Source: a virus. Taken from it: a DNA stretch of 38,329 nt. The stretch is from IMG/VR virus record IMGVR_UViG_3300009610_000056, positions 1 through 38,329 of that record, one strand, 5' to 3'. Shown piece by piece: positions 1 through 7,617 of this stretch; position 1 is the first letter of the stretch, and each line of letters starts with the position of its first letter. The notes beneath the pieces were generated by a model. It saw only the letters and a program-made list of their open reading frames with translations. It did not search any database and had not been told where the DNA came from. Made by a program: the position numbers and the translations under genes.

Positions 1-1
1 C

Positions 2-385
2 CGGTCGTTCGCTGCCGGTGTCGGGCAGGCCGCTGGGCAGGGCGCGGCGCTTGCGAAGGCTCCAACGTACAGTGTCGGCCTCGCCAGCGGGGCTGGTACG
101 GCCACCGCCGCAGGGCGAGCCACGGCGGCCTCGGTTGGCCAAGCGGCAGGCGTCGGCATCGCGACCGGTGGCTCCTTCAGGTTGGTGGTTGCCTCTAGTA
201 TCGGTCAGGCCGCTGGCATCGGTCAGGCCGCCGCTGTCAGCAGGACGGTTATTGCCAGCGGCATCACGGATATCTTCCTTGAGGGTTTGGTCGATCCGAA
301 GGAAGAGCTACAAGGTAACGTCAATGTACCGGCAGGTTTGCTCGGCAATGTAAGCGGCACCATCAACCTTGAGGGCACGCGGTGA
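2..385 (+). CDS. Gly/Ala-repeat protein, 3' end only
   Basis: An open frame runs without a stop from the left edge to a TGA at 383-385, so only the last 127 residues are present. The first two thirds are a low-complexity Gly/Ala repeat built on V/I-G-Q-A-A-G units (for example SVGQAAGVGIA, SIGQAAGIGQAA). The last 45 residues are ordinary sequence (DIFLEGLVDPKEELQGNVNV, then NVSGTINLEGTR). The stop overlaps the GTG start of the next gene (GTGA), as in the rest of the operon. Gly/Ala repeats of this pattern occur in phage structural or fibre-like proteins, but I do not recognise the family and assign no function. The first ATG-type start inside the window (182) is not the real start, because the repeat continues upstream of it. 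Confidence 0.65.
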   Translation, partial: RSFAAGVGQAAGQGAALAKAPTYSVGLASGAGTATAAGRATAASVGQAAGVGIATGGSFRLVVASSIGQAAGIGQAAAVSRTVIASGITDIFLEGLVDPKEELQGNVNVPAGLLGNVSGTINLEGTR

Positions 386-729
386 GCAAGCGCAATCAGA
401 ACTTCGATATGTATATCGGTGAAAGCAAGGTGGTTTTCATCGCGCTCACCAATGCAGACGGCACGCCGTTCAATCCGGCTGGCGCGACGATGGAATGGTG
501 GTTGTCGCGGACTGTACATTCGGAAAAAACCATCAGGAAGACGCTTAGTTCGGGTCTCGCGATATCGCCGGGCGGTGTGAATATCATTCTTGAGTCGGAG
601 GATACCTACGACCTCAAGCCTGAAATTTGGTACCACGAACTAAAGATCACCATGCCAAGCGGGCTGTCGGTTGCGACGGTCGGCGCGGTGCATCTGCGGC
701 CCGCGCTGGATATGCGGGTGACTCCGTAA
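382..729 (+). CDS. Small beta-rich phage protein, paralogue of the 31615-31959 gene
   Basis: The product is 115 residues, starting at GTG 382 and overlapping the upstream stop by four bases. The sequence alternates hydrophobic strands (KVVFIALTNADGTPFNPAGA, TMEWWLSRT, GVNIILE, YHELKITMPSG, ATVGAVHLRP) and looks all-beta. The order 'strand, N/AGTPxN, G-x-T-M-E-W/M' is also seen in the 114-residue product at 31615-31959, so the two are probably paralogues. The fold resembles small N-terminal beta domains of phage baseplate or receptor proteins (BppU-like), but this is recognised by pattern only. Its stop overlaps the start of the giant gene (TAATG), so the two are likely translated together. 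Its exact role is unknown. Confidence 0.7.
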   Translation: MSKRNQNFDMYIGESKVVFIALTNADGTPFNPAGATMEWWLSRTVHSEKTIRKTLSSGLAISPGGVNIILESEDTYDLKPEIWYHELKITMPSGLSVATVGAVHLRPALDMRVTP

Positions 730-3700
730 TGCTTGAGGTCACCCCCAAGGAGTTTTTGGAAGGTCTCAGGGAGAAGCACACCCCCGGCGGCCATGAGCAC
801 GATCAGCAGAGTCACGCTGGCGGTGGCGGTGGCGGCGATAAGGATGAAGGCAGTAGGGATAGCGGCGACAGGGACAAGCCCAAATCCGACTACGGCCTGA
901 GGCCGGGCGATGCTGCGAAGTTCAGGGGGCTTAAGGCCGAGTGGGCGCAGATCAATAACAAACTGCTGGAGCACATCGATAAGCCCGACAGTCCCCAAGC
1001 GCAGGCGCTGTCGCGTGAGTTGGAATCCACCGTGCAGGCGATGCAGAAGCTGCGTGCTGATCCGGGCACGCCTGCCGGGATCGGGTTGCCGGGTGGCCCG
1101 CGCGACGTGGTCATTATCGGCGCAGGCCCCGGAGGGTTGGCCGCCAGCATCAATAGTGCTGCGGAGGGCTTGGATACGTTGGTGATCGAAGCCAATGCCG
1201 TGCCGGGAGGGCAGGCAAAGTTTTCGTCGCGCATCGAGAACTTCCCCGGCTTTCCGGTCGGCATTACCGGCGAGCGATTGACGCAGAATATGTTTACGCA
1301 AGCGCAACGGTTGGGGGCCGAGGCCCAGCTAGGCGTTCGCGTTACGGGGATGACTCACGATGCGAGCACGGGGCTAAAGCATCTCACGCTGTCCAATGGC
1401 CAGACGATTGAAAGCCGTACAGTCATCATGGCTGGCGGTCTTGAATTTCGCCGTGTGCCGTTCCCCGGCTCTGATGGACCGGGCGTTATTGTTGGCGACG
1501 GCAAGGCGCTCGCAGAGGCAGGCAAAGGCGGCACTGTCTGTGTGGTCGGTGGCTCCAACGGGGCGGCGCAGGCGGCACTCGGTGCCGCGCAAAATTGCGA
1601 TCATGTTTATGTGCTGGCACGCTCTCCTATCGTTGGGAGCATGAGCGATTATCAAATCGAGGCACTGCGTAGCAATCCCAAGATCACGGTGATCGAGAGC
1701 GACACCATCTCCAAGCTTTGGCGCGATGAGCAGGGCAATCCCCAGAGGCTCGAAACGGCCAATGGCCAGAGCTTTCCGGTGAAGGCGGTTGGACAATTTC
1801 TAGGAAGCGTGCCGGAAACGAAGTGGTTGCCTGCGGAGATCATGCGCGACAAGGGCGGCAGGCTCCAGACCGATTCAAAAACCCTAGAGACAGGGATTCC
1901 GGGTGTCTACGCGATAGGTGACGTTCGGGCAGGGGCAATCGGGCGCGTCGGTATTTCTGTCGGTGAGGGCCAGTTGGCGCTGCGGGAAGCAAACGTCCAT
2001 TTGGAGTCGCTGCGGAAAAAGGTTGAGGGTGAGAGCGCTACCAAGGCGTACACCCCTCCACCCATTTCAACCTTAATTGCCGATCTCTTTACGCTGGATC
2101 GTGACGAGCCTTGGTTCGGTCAGACCGTTGAAGGCGTAAAGCCGCCAGAGCCGAAGAAGGCAAAATCTTTAGACGAGGTGTTCAAGCACACCCCCGGCGG
2201 CCACGAACATGATCAGTTGAGTCACGGCAGGGGCGGTGACGGCGGCGGCGATAGCGACAGCGGCAAGGGCGACCATCCCGGCAAGGGCTACACGGCGGCG
2301 GCCTACGTCAAGAACGGCGTGATCCACACCAAGAGCGTCTACGACGCCCAGCGTGCGTTGCATGAAGATCGCAAGGTCCAGCTTGACCAGCCGCGTAAGG
2401 TGTCGGTGCTGATACAAAAGCTCGGTGAAGTCAGCAAGAGGATGATCGAGAAGGGCGAGAAAGCGCCCGTGTTCAATCTATGCAACGTCGGCGTCAAGGG
2501 CACCAACTTGTTCTGCGCCGACACCAAGGGCATCCCACGCGTGGAGATGCCGCAGCTTGATGAGCAACAGACCAAGGACTTCCAGAAGTACCTTAAGTCC
2601 GAGGGCTACAAGATCAGCAAGGAAAAGCAGTTCGCTTCGCACCTTCGTGCCACGCAGAACGAATTGAACGGCGGCAAGGTCGCGCACGGCGCGGAAAAGA
2701 TCAAAGAGAACGGTGGCAAGGTTAAGTCGATCATCGTCTCGGATGACGACTACATCCTCGACGGCCATCATGCTTGGGCGGCCAAGCTCGGTCTCGACGC
2801 CGCAGATAACAAGCTTGAGAACGACACCAAGATGCACGTCGTTCGCGTCGATATCAAAATCACCAAGCTGCTGGAAGAGGCCGACAAGTTCACGGGTGGC
2901 AAGGGCCGCAAGGGCGTGGATGAGTCCGCCAAGTCTTTCAATATCGGTGAGGTGTTCCGCGACTGGGATGAGAGCGAGCATCCCCGCGATGAGGATGGCA
3001 AGTTCGGTTTCGGCGGCGGTGGCGGCGATAGCAGCGAGCGGCCCGGCTACGAGTTCGTTTCACCCAACGTTGGCGAGCTTAAATTTGACGGTGCAGTGAA
3101 GGAGCTAGGCAGCGCCCGGCAAGGCGTCCTGAACGACGCGACGAAAGATATCAACGAGCAGCTAGACATTACAGCCACGCACTTTGACGTTGTTGGCGCA
3201 TGGAAGGATGGTGCTGAAAACTCAACAATGGCGGTTACTAGGGACTCTGACTGGGAGAAAATGAAGCTCAGCGTGTCGATGCGGGGCTGGGTGGCGGACC
3301 AGAAGTCGGTGTTGATTTTCCAAGAGAATGACGAGCACGATAGCGTGCTGGCACATTTCGAGGCACAAGGAAACTTGACAGAAATCCACGCCAACTTGCT
3401 TGCGGATGGTATAGAAAACCATACATTAGTACCGACTGCCACTGGTGCGACCGTCTACGTTGCGGACCTTGAGAACAACCAGTCAGAGGCAATCAAACAG
3501 GCGGCATTGCGTTATGGCGAAGACAACAAAATCGATGTCTACTTCGGGCGCGGCGAGTTCGTTGGAGCGCCTTATGACTTCCAAGGCTCAGACCGGGAAG
3601 CGCGAGACGCCGCGCGAGAGATATACGAAGCTAATATCGAACGATCCCCAGTTCCGGGCAGCAAAGAAATCTGGCAAGGGGTTCATGATCGGTGGGGTAA

Positions 3701-6389
3701 AGCCCTCGCGGAATCCGACACCTCGCTAGCTTCCCGGACGATCTTCGTCCGCCCCAATTTCCTCAGAGCGTTCAAGGCCCTCACCGAAGCGCTGGCTGGC
3801 GGTGTGCAGATCGTTGCCTATGAGGGCGAGCACATCCCCGGCACCGAACTGATCGACCTTTCCGAATGGGAAGATCGCAGGATAGTTCACCGGGCCGAAC
3901 CGAAAACGCTCTACGTCAACCGTCCGCTGGTTAACGCCAGCGAGGTCATCGACTGGGCGAAAAGCCAAGGCTTCGAGAAAACTATCACTGCCGACGACAT
4001 GCACGTCACGGTAGCCTTTAGCCGTGCGCCGGTCGATTGGGATGAAGTGAGAGACAACACTTCAACGATCACCATTGAGCCGGGCGGCAAGCGCAGCGTT
4101 GAGCGACTGGGTGAGGATGGCGAAGCGGTCGTGCTGCGGTTTGAGTCGCAGGCTCTGACTGATCGGTGGCAACAGATTGTCGATGCCGGTGCATCGTGGG
4201 ACTACGAGGACTACAAGCCGCACGTCACCATTTCGTTTGACGCTCCAGACATCGATGTTGACTCCATCGAGCCGTATGCCGGTGAACTGGTGTTCGGTCC
4301 TGAGATTTTTGCTGAGTTAAAGGAGGACTGGAAAGACACCATCACCGAGAAGCATACGCCCGGCGGGCATGAACACGACCAGCAAAGTCACGCCGGTAGC
4401 GGCGGCGGCAGCGAGAAGGATGATGAAGGTAGGGGCGAAGGTGAGGGCAAGACACCAGAGCCTTCAGCGGAAGCGATGGCTGTCGGCGGCGACGAATGGA
4501 ATAAGCAGACCGCAGAGCGGCTTGAAAAGGAATACGTCGAAGCAGAACCGGCGCTGAAAAAGATCGTGAGCGATGCGCTTAATAAGGACGCTCAGGTCGA
4601 AGAGCCGCCCGAAGCCCCAGACCCAGACAGCGCTCCGTTCGTGCCGGATGAATGGGCGTCGATGAGCGAAGATCAGCAGGAATATGTATTCACGGATTGG
4701 AAGGCGCACACCCAAGACTCGTACTATCAAAGCGAGGTCGAAAGCTGGCAGGAGAATAGCGCGACCGACGATGCTGGTAATCAATTGGAGTATGAGTTCG
4801 GTCAGGGCGAAAACACCGAATGGGCTGAGAGCGCCATCTCGGATTTCATAGATGACAACGAGGGAATCCCGTTCACTAAGGAGCAGTTGTTTGCCGCGCT
4901 ACTCGTTACCTACGAGGGCAGCGGATACAACGACTTTCATAAAGGGCTGGAGATTTCCTTCGATGACAGCAAACTAAAGCCCGAAGGGTTTGATGACGCA
5001 CCGACGCTTCCGGGGATCGAGCCGCAAAAGCCAGAAGATTTTTTGACGAAGGAAATGCGCGAGGGGCTGACCAAGGAACTGAGTAAGGCTTTCGCCAAGG
5101 AAGGCGAGAGTGTGCTGGATAAGTTGGAGCCGCCAGACTACCTCAACGAGTCGGTTGCCGAATATCAGGAGCAGTCGTGGAGCGAGATGAGCGACAAAGA
5201 GAAGTTCGCTTTTGCCGAAGCCCATAGCGATGTGATCAAGAATTTGCAGCAGGAGTACGACGACTATTTCGGAGATAAGCCGGGCACTGGTGCGACTGGT
5301 ACGTTTTATATGCCGAACAAACTTGATCCAATGCAGGAAGGAAACAGTTCTTCGGATTACACCGCGACCCAGAAGGTCGCTCGGTATCTATCGGTTGAAC
5401 GGGCCGCGCAAGTCATGGTGGAGCGCGGAGCGTATGACAGCGTGGAGAAGGCCCGTGGCGATGCCACGCGGATGGATAACATGCTGTGGAACGGCTGGAA
5501 GGGATCGTCCACCAGTATAGAGGGCCAGTTGTTGCAGAGGGCGACGGCTGATGAACTCGGCGGCAGATTAAATCCGGCAATGGTTACCCTCAATCCGACG
5601 GGCGTTCCCGGTTATGCGCCGAACGCCGCGCCCGGTAAAGCCTACGACGCCGTCAAAGCCTATGTGCGTGGCAAGTGGGAAACCTCGCAGTTCATGCTGA
5701 AGAAGGCCGGTCTTGAAACCGTCGAGGTTTATCGGGCGATCAACATCCCGGACTCGGTGAAGCCAACCATTACGAACATTATACCTGAGCCTGACACTGG
5801 CGGGATTGCGCCGGGGGCTGCGGTCAGAACGGTCAAGACGTTCGACACGATAGCGGAGGCTGAGAGGTACACAGAAGATCAGGCCGCCAAATACGGGAAG
5901 GACTATTCTGGTTTTGTTGATAAGTTTCACAACGTCTATCAAGCGCACAGCACCAACAATTTTCCAGATCGGGAAAAAGCAGAAGCCTTCGTTCAGAAGT
6001 ACACGACTGATCCAAACAACCCGGAGCAGCATCGCGAAACGGTTGGTACTCCACCGGAGGACTTGGGCGGTGGCTACACACACATGACGCATTTTGAGCG
6101 GCTTCCCGATATGCACATTGACCGCAACGGGGCGGCGTCAGCGACGACAAACCGGACGGTCGCCAATGCTTGGGATGGCAACGCCGGTCGCGTTGTGTTG
6201 CGGGCGTCGGTGCCTCGCACCGCTGTCGTCTCGGTGCCAGCCTACGGCATCAACGTGCAGGGTGAGCATGAGGTTGTGATCGCTGGCACGGCATGGAAGG
6301 GTTGGGATGCTTGGGCTGGCACCGCACCTGAGTTCGACAGGATCAAGATCGGTCATCAGGTCGTCGGTGACCCGCGAGCGGAGGCGTGA
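729..6389 (+). CDS. Giant multidomain effector protein: TrxR-like, ParB-like, Acb1-like 2H phosphoesterase, ADP-ribosyltransferase
   Basis: 1886 residues. The start at ATG 729 is chosen because it overlaps the preceding stop (TAATG); a longer in-frame start at 627 lies inside the previous gene. Order: His/Gly tag (16-29); NAD(P)/FAD oxidoreductase of thioredoxin-reductase type (about 124-432) with GAGPGG at 131-136, GGSNGAA at 274-280 and GD 397-398, but no CxxC; second tag (486-499); ParB-like domain with YILDGHH at about 675-681; DWDESEHPRDEDGKFG tag from 745; unassigned region (760-1000); 2H phosphoesterase (about 1058-1201) with HVT at 1092 and 1165, matching Acb1-type anti-CBASS domains; third tag (1208-1221); acidic helical region; C-terminal ART with R1669, S1804 and E1846-H-E1848. 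It precedes a second ART gene and the capsid protease gene. Packaging in the head and ejection are inferred. Each enzyme's substrate is unproven. Confidence 0.85.
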   Translation: MLEVTPKEFLEGLREKHTPGGHEHDQQSHAGGGGGGDKDEGSRDSGDRDKPKSDYGLRPGDAAKFRGLKAEWAQINNKLLEHIDKPDSPQAQALSRELESTVQAMQKLRADPGTPAGIGLPGGPRDVVIIGAGPGGLAASINSAAEGLDTLVIEANAVPGGQAKFSSRIENFPGFPVGITGERLTQNMFTQAQRLGAEAQLGVRVTGMTHDASTGLKHLTLSNGQTIESRTVIMAGGLEFRRVPFPGSDGPGVIVGDGKALAEAGKGGTVCVVGGSNGAAQAALGAAQNCDHVYVLARSPIVGSMSDYQIEALRSNPKITVIESDTISKLWRDEQGNPQRLETANGQSFPVKAVGQFLGSVPETKWLPAEIMRDKGGRLQTDSKTLETGIPGVYAIGDVRAGAIGRVGISVGEGQLALREANVHLESLRKKVEGESATKAYTPPPISTLIADLFTLDRDEPWFGQTVEGVKPPEPKKAKSLDEVFKHTPGGHEHDQLSHGRGGDGGGDSDSGKGDHPGKGYTAAAYVKNGVIHTKSVYDAQRALHEDRKVQLDQPRKVSVLIQKLGEVSKRMIEKGEKAPVFNLCNVGVKGTNLFCADTKGIPRVEMPQLDEQQTKDFQKYLKSEGYKISKEKQFASHLRATQNELNGGKVAHGAEKIKENGGKVKSIIVSDDDYILDGHHAWAAKLGLDAADNKLENDTKMHVVRVDIKITKLLEEADKFTGGKGRKGVDESAKSFNIGEVFRDWDESEHPRDEDGKFGFGGGGGDSSERPGYEFVSPNVGELKFDGAVKELGSARQGVLNDATKDINEQLDITATHFDVVGAWKDGAENSTMAVTRDSDWEKMKLSVSMRGWVADQKSVLIFQENDEHDSVLAHFEAQGNLTEIHANLLADGIENHTLVPTATGATVYVADLENNQSEAIKQAALRYGEDNKIDVYFGRGEFVGAPYDFQGSDREARDAAREIYEANIERSPVPGSKEIWQGVHDRWGKALAESDTSLASRTIFVRPNFLRAFKALTEALAGGVQIVAYEGEHIPGTELIDLSEWEDRRIVHRAEPKTLYVNRPLVNASEVIDWAKSQGFEKTITADDMHVTVAFSRAPVDWDEVRDNTSTITIEPGGKRSVERLGEDGEAVVLRFESQALTDRWQQIVDAGASWDYEDYKPHVTISFDAPDIDVDSIEPYAGELVFGPEIFAELKEDWKDTITEKHTPGGHEHDQQSHAGSGGGSEKDDEGRGEGEGKTPEPSAEAMAVGGDEWNKQTAERLEKEYVEAEPALKKIVSDALNKDAQVEEPPEAPDPDSAPFVPDEWASMSEDQQEYVFTDWKAHTQDSYYQSEVESWQENSATDDAGNQLEYEFGQGENTEWAESAISDFIDDNEGIPFTKEQLFAALLVTYEGSGYNDFHKGLEISFDDSKLKPEGFDDAPTLPGIEPQKPEDFLTKEMREGLTKELSKAFAKEGESVLDKLEPPDYLNESVAEYQEQSWSEMSDKEKFAFAEAHSDVIKNLQQEYDDYFGDKPGTGATGTFYMPNKLDPMQEGNSSSDYTATQKVARYLSVERAAQVMVERGAYDSVEKARGDATRMDNMLWNGWKGSSTSIEGQLLQRATADELGGRLNPAMVTLNPTGVPGYAPNAAPGKAYDAVKAYVRGKWETSQFMLKKAGLETVEVYRAINIPDSVKPTITNIIPEPDTGGIAPGAAVRTVKTFDTIAEAERYTEDQAAKYGKDYSGFVDKFHNVYQAHSTNNFPDREKAEAFVQKYTTDPNNPEQHRETVGTPPEDLGGGYTHMTHFERLPDMHIDRNGAASATTNRTVANAWDGNAGRVVLRASVPRTAVVSVPAYGINVQGEHEVVIAGTAWKGWDAWAGTAPEFDRIKIGHQVVGDPRAEA
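774..815 (+). repeat. Linker-tag repeat, copy 1
   Basis: This is the first copy of a 42-bp coding repeat for a 14-residue tag, KHTPGGHEHDQQSH, followed by a Gly-rich run. It lies near the N-terminus of the giant protein, before the flavoprotein module. Copies 2 and 3 differ by silent changes and one Q-to-L change. Confidence 0.9.
2184..2225 (+). repeat. Linker-tag repeat, copy 2
   Basis: This is the second copy of the His/Gly tag (HTPGGHEHDQLSH), again followed by a Gly/Asp run. It separates the flavoprotein module from the ParB-like module of the giant protein. Confidence 0.9.
4350..4391 (+). repeat. Linker-tag repeat, copy 3
   Basis: This is the third copy (HTPGGHEHDQQSH, then AGSGGGSE). 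It lies directly after the 2H phosphoesterase module and before the acidic region and ART module. Its codons differ from copies 1 and 2 at several third positions, so the protein sequence rather than the DNA appears to be conserved. Confidence 0.9.
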
Positions 6390-7249
6390 TGGCGATATAC
6401 AAGATCGACATTCTCGCCAAAGAGATCAAAGAGGAATTGCCCCATTGGCTTGACCCAAGCCAGAAGGATGACAAGGACTCGCCACAGCGTCAGGCGATCC
6501 GGGACAAGCACCGCGCCCGGTGGCTGGCTGAGCGAGACGCTAAGCGGGAAAAGAAATACTGGGCTTGGCTGATCGTGCGGGCCGACGCTCTCGGCCTGCG
6601 GCTTCGTGACAATCCGTCAGTGACGGACATCGCAGAGGCCGAACGGTTTCTCGGGATCAAGGACTGGGATGAGTCGAAGCATCCGCGCGATGACCGTGGT
6701 CGGTTCGGTTCGGGCGGTGGCGGCGCTGAAGAGGACGGTTCCGGTGCGGGCGTCAGCGAAGAAGGCGTGGACAAGTACGGCCTGAGCGCCAAGGATCGCG
6801 CACAGGTCTACGACTGGATGGGCAGCGGGTACCGGGAAATGCGTAGCGACCCGGCGTTCGGGAACGTAGTGGAAAAGATGCCGAAAGTTACCGGCCAGTT
6901 CTGGCGCGGCACGCGGATGACGCAGGAAACATTTACGCAGTACCAGACTGGCGTCGGCAGGGTTACCAAGCTGGAAAAGTTTTCCTCATCGAGTTCGAGG
7001 ATAGAGGACGCCAAGGAATTTATGGGCGGGTCGAGGCACGAGGATACCCATAAGGCGGTTCCTGTGCTTTTTGCTTTCAGGGGTTCTGGCCATAAAATAC
7101 CGAAACCGCTCGCTGAGGTCGCCGGGTCAGGCGATGAAAACGAGGTCATCCTTAAGATGGGAAAAACGTTCAAGATCGAGGATGTGAAGCCGGTGAAGGA
7201 CGACGAGTACGGCGAGTATTACCAGATCACGATGGCAGAAGCAGCATGA
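6389..7249 (+). CDS. ADP-ribosyltransferase-fold phage protein with HPRD linker
   Basis: 286 residues. ATG 6389 overlaps the giant gene's TGA (TGATG) and follows a GCGGAGGC ribosome site. Residues 1-90 are helical and charged. Residues 92-106 carry the tag DWDESKHPRDDRGRFG and a Gly-rich linker, the same tag type as at residue 745 of the upstream protein. The C-terminal half has the three marks of R-S-E ADP-ribosyltransferases: R173 in FWRGT, a serine run at 199-203 followed by a short helix, and E250-N-E252. Enzymes of this class transfer ADP-ribose from NAD to a protein side chain; an ExE pair usually means arginine targets. It could be delivered with the virion like T4 Alt or made after infection, and the target is unknown. 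Confidence 0.8.
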   Translation: MAIYKIDILAKEIKEELPHWLDPSQKDDKDSPQRQAIRDKHRARWLAERDAKREKKYWAWLIVRADALGLRLRDNPSVTDIAEAERFLGIKDWDESKHPRDDRGRFGSGGGGAEEDGSGAGVSEEGVDKYGLSAKDRAQVYDWMGSGYREMRSDPAFGNVVEKMPKVTGQFWRGTRMTQETFTQYQTGVGRVTKLEKFSSSSSRIEDAKEFMGGSRHEDTHKAVPVLFAFRGSGHKIPKPLAEVAGSGDENEVILKMGKTFKIEDVKPVKDDEYGEYYQITMAEAA

Positions 7250-7605
7250 ACAAAAGACTTTACGACGACGACATGGAGTGGATGTCGTTCGTTGATGAGG
7301 AGCCTCCAGTTCAGGAGAAGGGCGTTAAGCCCAAGGCGGACGAGAAGCCCGCAGAGAAGAAGGTCGAGGACAAAGGAGAAGCCCCGATGCCCTACTCCGC
7401 AATCGAAAAGCAGCGTATCTTGCTTCAGGCCAAGCGGGCGCTCGGTAAGCTGACCAAGCTGAAGAGCAGCGCCAGCGACAAGCGCATCTTCATCGATCAG
7501 TGCGTGGACTCGATGACCTCAAGCGGCGAGGCCGAGGATGAGGATGAGGCGAGGGATGTGTGCCTTTTATTGTGGGAAGAAGGCGAGGAGTACGCCGACT
7601 ATTAG
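7246..7605 (+). CDS. Small acidic head-region protein with helical Cys motif
   Basis: 119 residues, coupled to the upstream gene by an ATGA overlap. Residues 1-45 are rich in Lys, Glu and Pro and probably disordered. The rest is helical. The C-terminal part (FIDQCVDSM, ARDVCLLLWEE) has the pattern F-x2-C, about 20 residues, A-x-x-V-C-x3-W. The same helical-hairpin pattern begins the next protein (FVSACISARQ, AAACYAVWREK), so the two genes share a small module that is common at the N-termini of phage prohead proteases. The gene lies 12 bases upstream of the protease-capsid gene. It may act in head assembly, but no function is recognised. Confidence 0.7.
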   Translation: MNKRLYDDDMEWMSFVDEEPPVQEKGVKPKADEKPAEKKVEDKGEAPMPYSAIEKQRILLQAKRALGKLTKLKSSASDKRIFIDQCVDSMTSSGEAEDEDEARDVCLLLWEEGEEYADY

Positions 7606-7617
7606 GGGATTAGAGCC

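Noticed and set aside
627-728. Upstream start for the giant gene
   Set aside because: The added 34 residues are the shifted reading of the preceding gene; ATG 729 overlaps its stop like the other junctions.
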